DNA of 64,000 bases. It comes from Desulfovibrio sp. MES5 (GTDB lineage: Bacteria; Desulfobacterota; Desulfovibrionia; Desulfovibrionales; Desulfovibrionaceae). The DNA lies in assembly GCF_002237645.1 (NCBI RefSeq), contig NZ_MJUZ01000010.1, forward strand, positions 1 through 64,000, written 5' to 3'. Position numbers and translations under genes: made by a program. Below, in pieces: positions 35,485-43,842 of the stretch. The notes beneath the pieces were generated by a model. It was not told where the DNA came from, did no database searches, and saw nothing but the letters and a program-made list of their open reading frames with translations. The first letter of the stretch is position 1; each line of letters opens with the position of its first letter.

Positions 35485-36837
35485 ATGCCCGAAACCAAGG
35501 CCGTTTCCGTTCGCGAAGTAGCGCTTCTCACCATCCCGCAGATGGGTCTGATGTTTTGCTACATGGCCATGTCCATGATCGACCTGTGGGTGGCTGGTCA
35601 GCTCAACGAGGGCGTTCTGGCCGCCCTGGGCTTTACCTCGCAGATTCTCACCTTTCTGATGCTGCTGACGGCTGTGGTGGGCAGCGGCTGTCTGGCCATG
35701 GTCAGCCAGTCCCTTGGCGCGGGCAAAACCCTGCGCGCCCGCCGGTATTCCGGCCTGATCGTCTGTCTTTCCTTTAGTGCTGGCTCCGTCATTGCACTGC
35801 TGGGGCTTGCCGTGCTTCTGGCACTGCCCATGACGGATATGGTGCCGCAGGCCATAGCACCCATGGTGCGCACCTTTGCCTTTGCCTATGCGGCGCAGCT
35901 GCCCTTTTATTACAGCCTTGTCATGCTGAACTCCGTTTTTCGCGCGCACAAGATGGTCTGGCTGCCCACAGCCACGCTGTGCCTTGTGACGGCCATCAAA
36001 TTTGTCAGCAGCGTGGGACTGGGGCTTGGCTGGTGGGGCTTCCCGCAGCTTGGCTACTCCGCCGTGGCCTGGACGACCTTTGCCTCGTCCCTGGCGGGCT
36101 TTGTCTGCAATATCATCCTGGCCATGCGCGTGGGCATCTTGCGGGCGTCTTCATTTGCGGCCTGGCGCTGGAACAGGCTCGCCATGCCCCGGCTGTGGCG
36201 CGTGGGCGCTCCGGCGGCTCTTGGCAATCTGGCGGGGCATGCGGGCAGCATCGCCATCCTTGCCTGCGTTTCCAGCCTGCCTCTGCACGCTGTGGACTCC
36301 ATCGCCGCCATGACTCTTGGTATGCGCGTTCTGGGCTTTTTGCTGTTCCCCCTGGCAGGACTTGGCATGACCCTGACCATCCTTGGCGGGCATCTGCTGG
36401 GCGCTGGCATGGGTCGTGAGGGATACGCCCTTGGCATGCGTTATGGCCTGTGGGTGGCCTTGGCCCTGGCTGCGGCTGGTCTGGGGCTGTGCCTCTTCTG
36501 TCAACCCGTTGTCATGCTTTTTACCCAGGACCCCGGCACGGTTGAGCTAGCCAAGATATTTTTGTGGATATCCTGCCTGGGGCTGCCCTTACAGGGCTTG
36601 AGCCAGATGTTGAGCGCAGTGCTGGCGGGCGCGGGCGCCACACGCTTTACCTGCCGTGTAAGCTGCTACACTACCTGGGGAGTGTCCGTGCCGCTGGCGT
36701 ATGGTCTTGCCCACTGGCTGGAGTTCGGAGCCGTTGGGGCGTATGTTGGCATGGCGTGCGGCGGGTTGGTTTCTTCCCTCTGGACGCTGCAAATCTATAT
36801 GCAGAAAAAATGGTTTGGTGGCATACGTGTTCTCTGA
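35485..36837 (+). CDS. MATE-family multidrug/organic-cation exporter
   Basis: This 450-residue inner-membrane protein has twelve predicted helices in two related halves and the MATE opening LTIPQMGLMFCYMAMSMIDL with a GQLNEGVLAALGFTSQ segment following. Family members extrude drugs or metabolites in exchange for Na+ or H+. It is followed 42 bases later by a DtxR-type regulator and preceded by a DtxR-like box, so it may belong to a metal-responsive operon, possibly exporting a siderophore or porphyrin-like compound (inference). Confidence 0.88.
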   Translation: MPETKAVSVREVALLTIPQMGLMFCYMAMSMIDLWVAGQLNEGVLAALGFTSQILTFLMLLTAVVGSGCLAMVSQSLGAGKTLRARRYSGLIVCLSFSAGSVIALLGLAVLLALPMTDMVPQAIAPMVRTFAFAYAAQLPFYYSLVMLNSVFRAHKMVWLPTATLCLVTAIKFVSSVGLGLGWWGFPQLGYSAVAWTTFASSLAGFVCNIILAMRVGILRASSFAAWRWNRLAMPRLWRVGAPAALGNLAGHAGSIAILACVSSLPLHAVDSIAAMTLGMRVLGFLLFPLAGLGMTLTILGGHLLGAGMGREGYALGMRYGLWVALALAAAGLGLCLFCQPVVMLFTQDPGTVELAKIFLWISCLGLPLQGLSQMLSAVLAGAGATRFTCRVSCYTTWGVSVPLAYGLAHWLEFGAVGAYVGMACGGLVSSLWTLQIYMQKKWFGGIRVL

Positions 36838-36879
36838 TATTTGTGGTGCACGCCACCCGGTCCACATATGGAGCTGAAA

Positions 36880-37425
36880 ATGCAAGGAACTGGTTCAATG
36901 GTTCAGGATGAAAAAGACCTTTCTCCTGCCCTGGAAAACTATCTGGCCATCATATTCAAACAGGAATTCGCCACAGGCGCGTGTCGCCCCAGTGATATCG
37001 CCGAGGCGGCCAAGGTCGCCCGTCCTTCGGTGACAAACGCCCTGCGATCCTTGGCCAAGCGCGGCTATATCAGCTATGAACCCTACAGCCTGGTGAATCT
37101 GACGCAAAAGGGCCTTCAGGCGGGGCAACGCCTGGCCCATCGCAATATGGTTTTGCGGGAATTCTTTTCCACGGTGCTGCAACTGCCGGAAGAAACGGCG
37201 GCTGACACGGCCTGTAAGCTCGAGCACATCCTGCCCGACGACGTCATGATGCGTTGGCGGCTTTTTGTGCTGTACATGCGCCACACCATGCCCCAGTGGG
37301 AGGGCTGGCTGGAAAAAAGCATTGTTTTGCGCGACGCGCACGCGGCCAAAAAACACAGATTGCCGAAGGGCGACGAAACGCCTCCTGCAATTGTGAACCG
37401 CCGCGACTTTGTGGACGAAGGCTGA
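36880..37425 (+). CDS. DtxR/MntR-family metal-dependent regulator
   Basis: This protein of about 181 residues has an N-terminal winged helix (PALENYLAIIFKQE, SDIAEAAKVARPSVTNALRSLAKRGYI) and a helical dimer and metal-binding domain (HRNMVLREFF, CKLEHILPDDV). The E/H/C residues expected for Mn2+ or Fe2+ binding are partly visible. A GGAG lies six bases before the ATG at 36880; alternative ATGs are at 36868 and 36898. It ends with a charged tail. It is downstream of the MATE gene and about 0.5 kb from the end of the haem locus. Confidence 0.85.
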   Translation: MQGTGSMVQDEKDLSPALENYLAIIFKQEFATGACRPSDIAEAAKVARPSVTNALRSLAKRGYISYEPYSLVNLTQKGLQAGQRLAHRNMVLREFFSTVLQLPEETAADTACKLEHILPDDVMMRWRLFVLYMRHTMPQWEGWLEKSIVLRDAHAAKKHRLPKGDETPPAIVNRRDFVDEG

Positions 37426-37952
37426 GGCGCGGGCAGGCCGTCTTTGCGCGGCCATGGCCGCAATGACTGGCAGGCGTGTGCGCCGCCGTATGCGTGCGGC
37501 GGAAAGTGGCGGTGTTTTGCGGCGTTCATCGCTGACCAAATAGCCAGCCCCGGTTGCCCTTACTGCGAGCGGCCATGCGCACGGATTACCCTGCGGGTAA
37601 GCCGCGTTGCAAGATGTGAGGCCTGATTTGCCCATCCGGTATATGGCTTGCGGCTACCCATATGGCGCGCCTGCGGCGTTTGAAGCGGCACATGCGGCGC
37701 TTCAATGCGTGCGGCCTCACACGGCGTCTGATCCACAGGGGCCGTTTTTCATTTCACGTCTGCTTCACGCGCAGGCAAGCCGGTCATGTTCAGAATGGCG
37801 CTCAGCGAGGGCAGATTGCCTTTGAGACTGTCTCTGCGCAAAAGGGCACGGCACGCCGGTTTCGGCGTGCAACAGGGCGAGATCCAGCGCCTGCGCTTGC
37901 CGTGCAAGCGCTGCCCATGCGGCAGCCAGAGCACGCGCCTCATGTAGCCGCC
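37426..37952. other. Intergenic stretch, convergent ends of dtxR and tonB
   Basis: About 530 bases with no firmly supported gene. A minus-strand frame of 64 codons (37749-37943) opens nine bases after the tonB stop. Its second half (SLKGNLPSLSAILNM) looks protein-like, but the first half is Arg/Cys-rich. It may be a frameshifted remnant or chance. Confidence 0.4.
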
Positions 37953-38813
37953 CTATTTCAGCTTGTATTCCACCGGCACGCGCACGCTGAAAGACGCGCC
38001 CTGAACGCCGGTATTCAGCCCTACCAGTTTTTCCCCCAGCTCCTTGGTGGCCGTGTCCAGCACCGCCTGACCGCAGTGCTTGTCCAGCGTGCTGGCCGTG
38101 ACGCACCCCTGGTCGTTTACGCTGACAAGGAGGATCACCAGCCCCTCCGCACCGCTGCGGCGCGCGTGCTTGGGGTAGTTTTTATGTTTTTCCACAGCGT
38201 TGAGTATCCTGCTCAGGGCCATGTTCTTTGTGGAGGCGGGCACGCCGCCCGCAACACCCCCATCCACGCCTCCGGCCCTGCCGCCAGGCACGCCGCCGGG
38301 TACGCCGCCTGCAATGCCGCCATCCGGGCTGCCCTGGGGGTGCCCCGCCTGGTTGCGCGGGCCGGGAACGGCGTTCTCCTGCTTTAAAGGCAGCGCCTTT
38401 TGTTCTGCGGCCTTGCGCGGAGCAGGCTTTGGCGTCGGGGGCTGGACCTTGGGTTTTTGCTCCACTACCTTGGGCGTTTCTTCCGGCTTGGGCTCTTCTT
38501 TGGGCTGTTCCGGTTCGGTCTGCGGCGGCAGGGCGGCGCTAAAGGGCGAGTCGTCGGCCATGAGGCGACGATCGACCGGCTTTTGCTCCACTTCAGCAGC
38601 TGGCGGCACGAACTCTATCCGCATGGCCAGGGGCACTGGCCCCGCCGCTGCAGCGGGAAGCAGCATGCGCTGGGGTTGCTTTGACAAAGACATGAGCAGC
38701 ACAGCCAACACAACGATGCCGGATGTTATGCACAGGGCGTAATTGCGGCTGCGCGTCTGTGCAACCGCGTCATAATGGCTTGGACGCCAATGTCGCTTGG
38801 GTGCTGATGACAA
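37953..38813 (-). CDS. tonB: TonB energy-transducing protein, TTG start
   Basis: TonB links the ExbBD motor to outer-membrane receptors. A membrane anchor lies near residues 25-45, then a Pro/Glu/Lys-rich spacer, then a Gly-rich stretch made of GGV-P/A repeats (about residues 155-185), then a C-terminal TonB fold (YPKHARRSGAEGLVILLVSV near 216). The start is taken as TTG at 38813 because GAGGAGG lies six bases upstream. An ATG at 38888 would place the protein deep inside exbD and lacks such a site. The gene overlaps exbD by 44 bases. Last clear gene of the haem locus. Confidence 0.85.
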   Translation of the reverse strand: MSSAPKRHWRPSHYDAVAQTRSRNYALCITSGIVVLAVLLMSLSKQPQRMLLPAAAAGPVPLAMRIEFVPPAAEVEQKPVDRRLMADDSPFSAALPPQTEPEQPKEEPKPEETPKVVEQKPKVQPPTPKPAPRKAAEQKALPLKQENAVPGPRNQAGHPQGSPDGGIAGGVPGGVPGGRAGGVDGGVAGGVPASTKNMALSRILNAVEKHKNYPKHARRSGAEGLVILLVSVNDQGCVTASTLDKHCGQAVLDTATKELGEKLVGLNTGVQGASFSVRVPVEYKLK

Positions 38814-39168
38814 AGCGGCCTCCTCTCTTGGTCTTGGCCAGATCCACCACGCCGACGAAGGCGTTGAAGGGCGCCTTTTCGTCCACATGCAGGTTCAGCA
38901 GGGCGTCGGGCATCGTTTCCAGCAGGGCGGGCAGGGCTTCCTTGCTGATCTGCTGGCCAGCGTGGTGAATGGTGCCGTCCTGCTTGATGGAAATGACCAT
39001 CTCCGGGGTACGGGTTGAGCCGGGATCCGGGTTTTCGGCCTTGGGCAGCACAATCTCCAGTATGGGTTTGCTGAACGAGGCCGTGAGAATAAAGAAAAAA
39101 AGCAGTACGATGATAACGTCCACAAGCGGCGTGAGATCAATGCTGACTTCTTCGTCCAGATCGAACAT
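38770..39168 (-). CDS. exbD: ExbD motor subunit
   Basis: This 132-residue protein has one N-terminal membrane helix and a periplasmic domain. The conserved helix with the functional Asp is seen as LTPLVDVIIVLLFFF near residue 11. It works with ExbB as a proton-driven motor for TonB. It lies nine bases after exbB and overlaps the tonB start. Confidence 0.93.
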   Translation of the reverse strand: MFDLDEEVSIDLTPLVDVIIVLLFFFILTASFSKPILEIVLPKAENPDPGSTRTPEMVISIKQDGTIHHAGQQISKEALPALLETMPDALLNLHVDEKAPFNAFVGVVDLAKTKRGGRFVISTQATLASKPL

Positions 39169-39177
39169 GGGATCTCC

Positions 39178-39891
39178 TTATGCGGATTCCGGTTCCGGAC
39201 TGACAGGGCATGAGGCCGGGGCGTTGGCCACAACGCGCTTCACGCCGGGCACGACAGACGCGCCGGGCACGCCGGGCACGGCGGCGTGGGCATGCCGGGC
39301 CGACCCCTGGCAAAGTTCAAGGGCGCGGTAGCTGTGTTCCACGGCTTCAATATGAAAGCCCTTGAACTTGAGCAGCAGAAAGTAATAGGCGATCAGCATG
39401 GGAATGGCCACGCTCAGGCCCATGGCCGTTGTGATGAGCACCTCCCAGATGCCTGCCGCCAGTTGGGCAGGGTCGGGGCTGGCGGTGTCGGCAATGGCCT
39501 GAAACACGCGCACCATGCCAAGCACCGTGCCCAGAAGGCCCATCAGGGGAGAGATCATGGCCACAAGGCGCAGCCAGCACAGGCTCTTGGTGGTCTGCTC
39601 GAAATTGCGGTGGAACAGGTAGGCCACTTCGGCCCTGATATCCTGTGAATGCCCGCTGTGGGTCTTGACCACGTCACGCACGATGGCGATCAGCGGGTTG
39701 TCGCTGTTGTTGTTGCGCAGGCAGCGGCTTTCGCCCGTACTTTCCAGGTCAAGAAAGCCGTGCTGGAAGTTTCGCCAGACCAGAGCGAGATAAAAATAGG
39801 TGCGAAAGGCGATGTACACGCCGGCGCAGCCCACAACCACAAGGGCGCAGCCCGCAGGGCCAATGGCATTGTAAATGGCGGCCAAATTCAT
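39178..39891 (-). CDS. exbB: ExbB motor subunit
   Basis: This 237-residue inner-membrane protein has three helices: one at residues 10-30, and two in the family segment MISPLMGLLGTVLGMVRVF near 112 and ALITTAMGL/SVAIPMLIAYY near 150. The proton-channel Thr and polar residues of the MotA/TolQ/ExbB family are there. The C-terminal tail is Ala/Val/Pro-rich and variable. Position before exbD and tonB supports a dedicated energising complex for the receptor encoded at 43843. Confidence 0.92.
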   Translation of the reverse strand: MNLAAIYNAIGPAGCALVVVGCAGVYIAFRTYFYLALVWRNFQHGFLDLESTGESRCLRNNNSDNPLIAIVRDVVKTHSGHSQDIRAEVAYLFHRNFEQTTKSLCWLRLVAMISPLMGLLGTVLGMVRVFQAIADTASPDPAQLAAGIWEVLITTAMGLSVAIPMLIAYYFLLLKFKGFHIEAVEHSYRALELCQGSARHAHAAVPGVPGASVVPGVKRVVANAPASCPVSPEPESA

Positions 39892-39902
39892 GGCTGGTAT
39901 CC

Positions 39903-40451
39903 TTATGCGTTATTCCGGGCGGGTTCAGCGCCAGGCTTGGAGTCAAGTGTGCGGGCAAAATCCGCAAAAGTTTCACGCGCTTTGCGGCAGTCTTCCGCGT
40001 CGGGATGTTTGGCTGCTTCTTCAAGGCGGGCGCGGCGTTCTTCAGTCATTGGGTGGCCGTTGTTGGCCATTTTCTGCATCATGGCCACCACGGCGGGGTC
40101 TACGCGGCCCTGGCAAAGAAATGTCCCAAGCACGGTATTGCCCTGCGCGGGATCAGTCAGCAAAGCCTCGCCCTGCACCTTGCACTGGGCGGCGTGTTCC
40201 GAATCCGGCCACGCGCCCAGCGTGCCGAACAGGGCCACCGTGCTGTTTTTGATCCGCTCCATATATTTTTTGGCCGCATCATCGGGCATGCCCTTGTCTA
40301 CCCAGTAGCCCACGGCCACAAGGTCGTATCCCTCGGGCTGCGGCGCTTCCTCCACAGAGTGCAGATGGCAGCCGGGCAGGGCTTCGGCCACGGCCTCGGC
40401 TATTTTACGGGTATTGCCGGTACGCGAAGAATACACCACAAGACTTTTCAT
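39903..40451 (-). CDS. Flavodoxin-family protein of the haem locus (HmuF/BilS-like)
   Basis: This 182-residue FMN-binding protein has the phosphate loop YSSRTGNTRKIAEAV at residues 7-21 and a flavin loop near GYWVDKGMPDD (48-58). The C-terminal ~50 residues are helical and longer than in plain flavodoxins. In Fusobacterium a flavodoxin of the same type encoded with the radical SAM haem-opening enzyme moves haem and reduces anaerobilin, so a similar role is likely here. It overlaps the HutX-like gene by one base (TAATG). Confidence 0.8.
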   Translation of the reverse strand: MKSLVVYSSRTGNTRKIAEAVAEALPGCHLHSVEEAPQPEGYDLVAVGYWVDKGMPDDAAKKYMERIKNSTVALFGTLGAWPDSEHAAQCKVQGEALLTDPAQGNTVLGTFLCQGRVDPAVVAMMQKMANNGHPMTEERRARLEEAAKHPDAEDCRKARETFADFARTLDSKPGAEPARNNA

Positions 40452-40987
40452 TATATGTCCTCCTTGCCGAAAGCGCCGCGCAGGGCAAAAAAACCGTCGC
40501 GGGCTTCAGGAATAAGCGCTTTCTTCTCACGGCCCACATAGATGGCGAACAATACGGCCCCGGCCGCATCAATGAACTGCACGCTGTGGCTTTCAAGACC
40601 CATGAAGGGCAGGGAGAGAAAACAGATGTGGGCCGCTTCGTCGCTGCAGATATGACCGCCCAGAGGAAGGCCGTGCTCAAGATTGAAGTAGCCGCCAGCG
40701 TGCTTGCCGCCGGGGATGCGCCCCTTGATTTCCACAACGCTGCGTGCGTGCCGCATGATGAAGGTCGCGCCGGGCCACTGGGTCAGCCCCTGCCACACGT
40801 CGTCAAAGGCCGAGCCAGGGGCAAATGCCCTCATGTGTCCGGGCAGGGCGCGGGCGGCGGTCAGTTCACTGACGGAGCAGTGGCGGGCAATGGTATCAAG
40901 CATGACCATTTTCTGTTCGGCCAGCAGTGTTTCCACCTGCTGACGCAGGCTTTCGGCCCCGGCAACGTCTGTAGTGCAAGTACTCAT
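40451..40987 (-). CDS. hutX: HutX/ChuX-like haem utilisation carrier
   Basis: This 178-residue cytosolic protein of the HutX family binds haem and passes it to the degrading enzyme. Family-like features are the N-terminal helix pair with MLDTIARHCSVSELTAA (28-44), the ATFIMRH segment near 74 and LPFMGLESHSVQFID near 125. It lies directly in front of the flavodoxin gene. ChuW, ChuX and ChuY occur together in enteric bacteria, and the partners here match in kind. A ribosome site AAAGGAG precedes the ATG. Confidence 0.85.
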   Translation of the reverse strand: MSTCTTDVAGAESLRQQVETLLAEQKMVMLDTIARHCSVSELTAARALPGHMRAFAPGSAFDDVWQGLTQWPGATFIMRHARSVVEIKGRIPGGKHAGGYFNLEHGLPLGGHICSDEAAHICFLSLPFMGLESHSVQFIDAAGAVLFAIYVGREKKALIPEARDGFFALRGAFGKEDI

Positions 40988-41001
40988 GCTGAAATTCTCC
41001 T

Positions 41002-42465
41002 TTATGCGGCCGTGGTGACGGCTTCCTGTGTGTCGGTGCGGGCCCCTCGTTCGCCGGTTGCGCGTAATTCCGGCGGCAGGGGCAGCCGCAGGGCATGTCG
41101 GCCCATACGGGCCAGTAATTCAAGGTCATGCGTAATAAGCAGGATGCAGCGCCCGTCCTGCGTCTGGGTTTCCAGCGCCTGCGCCAGCCGCGACATATTC
41201 TGCCCGTCCAGACCGCTTGTGGGTTCGTCCAGAATGAGCAGACGCGGTTTTTTTGCCAGTGCGCAGGCAATGACAAGGCGCTGCTTTTCGCCGCCGGAAA
41301 GGGACTGGGGATGGCGGCTGGCAAGGGATTCCAGACCAAAGGCCTCCAGCAGCTCCATGGCGGCGTTGCCGCCCTTTTGTCCTGCGAGGTCAAGGCAGGT
41401 CTGCACCTCGGCCAGGGCCGTGCGCATATGCAACTGGTGGTCGGCGTTCTGCAGCACAATGCCAGTGTCAGACAAACGCTGGCGCGGGTTCAGAGGGAGG
41501 CCGTCCATGGTGATTTCTCCGGCCTGGGGCTGGTTCAGCCCGGCCAGCACGCGCGCCAGCGTTGTCTTGCCCGTGCCGTTGGGGCCGATGAGCGCCGTGA
41601 TGCCGGAAGGCAGCCCAAAACGGGCGTTGCGGTACAGCGGCTCCTGCCCGGTGTGGGCATAGGTCAGATTATGCGCCTCCACCGGGTGCTGCCCGGCGGC
41701 GGAACAGGAGGGCAGGGTGTGGCGCACGTCGGGAACGCTGGCTTCGCGCAGGCCGTAGCGGGCGCGCAGTTCCGCATCGTGCAGGAGGGAAAATTCCCCC
41801 TGCTCCCGGATGTGCCCGTCCTGCATGACAATGACCCTGTCGGCCACGTCGGCCAGCCAGTACAGGCGGTGGTCCACCACAAGGATGGCCATGCCCTGCG
41901 CCTTGAGCTGCCCGAGCTGCAGGGCCAGTTCCACGGTGGATTCCGGGTCCAGGTTGGCGGTGGGTTCGTCCAGAATCAGCGCCTGGGGCGTTTGCGTCCA
42001 CAGGGTGGCCAGCCCCACCTTCTGCTTCTGGCCTTCAGAAAGTTCATGAATGGACGCGCCCAGCAACGGATGCAGGCCGAATTCACGCACCGAGCGCTTC
42101 ACGGTTTCGTGCATCTGTTCCTCGGGCATGCCCTGCCATTCCAGGGCGAAGGCCAGTTCGTCCTCCACGTTGAGGGCAAAGAACTGCTGCTCCGGGTCCT
42201 GAAAAAGCGTGCCTGCCTGCCGCGCGAGGTGGGGCAGATCCTGCTCCAGGGTGGAAACGCCGTTGACCAGCACCCGGCCTTGGAGCCTGCCCGCAAAGTG
42301 CAGGGGGCACAGGCCGTTGGCCAGACGAATGAGCGTTGATTTGCCGCAGCCGCTCGCCCCGGTGCAGAGCACCACTTCGCCGGGTTTGACGTGCAGCGAG
42401 ATATGGCTCACCGCCGGTCGTTCCTGAAAAGGATAGGTATAGCTGACATCTTCAAAGCGCAGCAT
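41002..42465 (-). CDS. ECF-type ABC transporter, fused A1-A2 ATPases
   Basis: This 487-residue protein has two complete ABC domains. The first has Walker A GASGCGKST (36-44), signature LSEGQKQKVGLA and Walker B ALILDEPT. The second has Walker A GPNGTGKTT near residue 294, signature LSGGEKQRLVIA and LLILDEPT. Fused cobalt/ECF-type ATPases of this size are known. It overlaps the T-component gene by one base. Together with the S and T proteins it forms a probable importer in the haem locus. Confidence 0.9.
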   Translation of the reverse strand: MLRFEDVSYTYPFQERPAVSHISLHVKPGEVVLCTGASGCGKSTLIRLANGLCPLHFAGRLQGRVLVNGVSTLEQDLPHLARQAGTLFQDPEQQFFALNVEDELAFALEWQGMPEEQMHETVKRSVREFGLHPLLGASIHELSEGQKQKVGLATLWTQTPQALILDEPTANLDPESTVELALQLGQLKAQGMAILVVDHRLYWLADVADRVIVMQDGHIREQGEFSLLHDAELRARYGLREASVPDVRHTLPSCSAAGQHPVEAHNLTYAHTGQEPLYRNARFGLPSGITALIGPNGTGKTTLARVLAGLNQPQAGEITMDGLPLNPRQRLSDTGIVLQNADHQLHMRTALAEVQTCLDLAGQKGGNAAMELLEAFGLESLASRHPQSLSGGEKQRLVIACALAKKPRLLILDEPTSGLDGQNMSRLAQALETQTQDGRCILLITHDLELLARMGRHALRLPLPPELRATGERGARTDTQEAVTTAA

Positions 42466-43247
42466 CAGCGCATGCCTCCTGTGGTGGGACTGGCCAACGT
42501 GTACTGGCAGGCAATGGCGACGGTCACCACAAGCAGGGCGGCGGCCAGCAGCAGGCTGTCGCGACTGGTCCAGGCCCTTTTGCGATAGGGCGTGAGTTTT
42601 TCGCCCATGCCAAGCCCCTTGAGTTCTGCGGCAACGCCCAGATCCTCAGACGTGCGCAACGAGCGGAAAAGCAGCGGCGTGAGCAACAGGCGCATGCTGA
42701 GCGCGGGATGGCGGGTCATTGTCCACGGGTTCAGCCGGTAGCCGCGCATCTTGAGGGATTCCGTCACCTGCTTCACGTCGTTGATAAAGGTGGGGATGAA
42801 GCGGATGATGACGGCAGCGGGCAAATAGATGCAGAAGGGCAGCTTGAGCCCCCGCAGGGCGTCCAGCAGGTTTTGCACCCGGCTGGAAAGCGCCAGGGGC
42901 AGCACCACATGCAGCATGGTCAGCATTCGCAGAAAGGGAATGGTCAGTGATATGAAGTTCATGCTGCCCATGAGCCGGGGAGAGAACTTGCCCATAATCC
43001 ATACGCAGCCCATGGCCAGGCAGATCATGACAGCCATAACGGCGTAGGCGGCGAGCAGGGCCAGGGGTCTGCGCATGCACAGGGCATAGCACAGCGAGGC
43101 CCCGGCCAGCAGCAGTTGCCCCTCAAGGTTGGAGATGACCAGGGTTCCCACCGAGGCAAGAACGCTCACTCCGATTTTTGCCCGCACGTCGGCCTCATAT
43201 AGCCAGCCTTGCGGCAAGGGACGGTTACTGGCGTACGATGCCTGCAT
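42465..43247 (-). CDS. ECF transporter T component (EcfT/CbiQ-like)
   Basis: This 260-residue membrane protein has about five helices. The cytoplasmic coupling helices with Ala-Arg-Gly-like motifs are represented by SLKMRGYRLNP near residue 148 and RTSEDLGVAAELKGLG near 200. It couples the ATPases to the substrate-binding S protein. Its start overlaps the end of the S gene by 23 bases, indicating tight coupling. Confidence 0.88.
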   Translation of the reverse strand: MQASYASNRPLPQGWLYEADVRAKIGVSVLASVGTLVISNLEGQLLLAGASLCYALCMRRPLALLAAYAVMAVMICLAMGCVWIMGKFSPRLMGSMNFISLTIPFLRMLTMLHVVLPLALSSRVQNLLDALRGLKLPFCIYLPAAVIIRFIPTFINDVKQVTESLKMRGYRLNPWTMTRHPALSMRLLLTPLLFRSLRTSEDLGVAAELKGLGMGEKLTPYRKRAWTSRDSLLLAAALLVVTVAIACQYTLASPTTGGMR

Positions 43248-43770
43248 GGCGCAGCTCCCTGACGGCTTTTACGCCGGTAAAAAGGCCGATAAGAGCGCCC
43301 ACGTAGCCCAGACCCACAATGGGCACGGCTGCCACGAGCATGGCGGGGTTTTCACGCATGACCAGCCAGGAAACGCCCAGGGAACAGATGCGGAACAAGA
43401 GGTCGAATACGGCCACAGCCACCAGAGGCCCCCAGGGCCGTGAAAGCCCGCCCGTCAGGGCCGCCGCCGTTTCCGCAATCAGGGCCGCCAGAAGCATGGC
43501 CGGAAGCAGCGTGAGGCTTGCGCCGAGCAGCAACGCGCTCACCAGCATGTTGATAAGCACGAAAAGCAGCAGGGTGCCGGGTTTGCGCACCTTGTAGAGC
43601 ATGACTATCAGCAGGGTGGTGAAGACGAGGTTTTTCAGCAGGAGGGACACGGGATTCATGCCTCCTCCAGCCAGGGCCACCAGCAGGGTGGAAATCTTGG
43701 CGGCTGCCGAAAATACTCCGATGACCACCAGCTCATGGGCATTCCAGTAGCGGTTGACCGTGGACTTCAT
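43225..43770 (-). CDS. MptD-type ECF transporter S component
   Basis: This 181-residue protein is highly hydrophobic with about six helices and opens with a short basic segment, then ELVVIGVFSAAAKISTLL. It resembles the MptD/Trep_Strep group of putative ECF substrate-binding components. The substrate of this group is not settled. Given the neighbours, haem, a linear tetrapyrrole, or a metal complex is likely here (inference). GGAG precedes the ATG. A Fur-like box lies at 43809-43823. Confidence 0.82.
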   Translation of the reverse strand: MKSTVNRYWNAHELVVIGVFSAAAKISTLLVALAGGGMNPVSLLLKNLVFTTLLIVMLYKVRKPGTLLLFVLINMLVSALLLGASLTLLPAMLLAALIAETAAALTGGLSRPWGPLVAVAVFDLLFRICSLGVSWLVMRENPAMLVAAVPIVGLGYVGALIGLFTGVKAVRELRHAGIVRQ

Positions 43771-43802
43771 GATGTATCTCCTGGCCCGTCTCTTATCTCA
43801 AT

Positions 43803-43824
43803 CAAAAATGAAATTCAATGTCAA
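43803..43824. promoter_or_regulatory. Fur-like box before the ECF-S gene
   Basis: TGAAATTCAATGTCA (43809-43823) is a 7-1-7 inverted repeat with 12 of 15 positions symmetric. On the minus strand it overlaps a TTGACA -35 word. The surrounding 22 bases are identical at 20 positions with 47408-47429 before hutW. Confidence 0.55.
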
Positions 43825-43842
43825 AAGAGACGGACCTGATTA

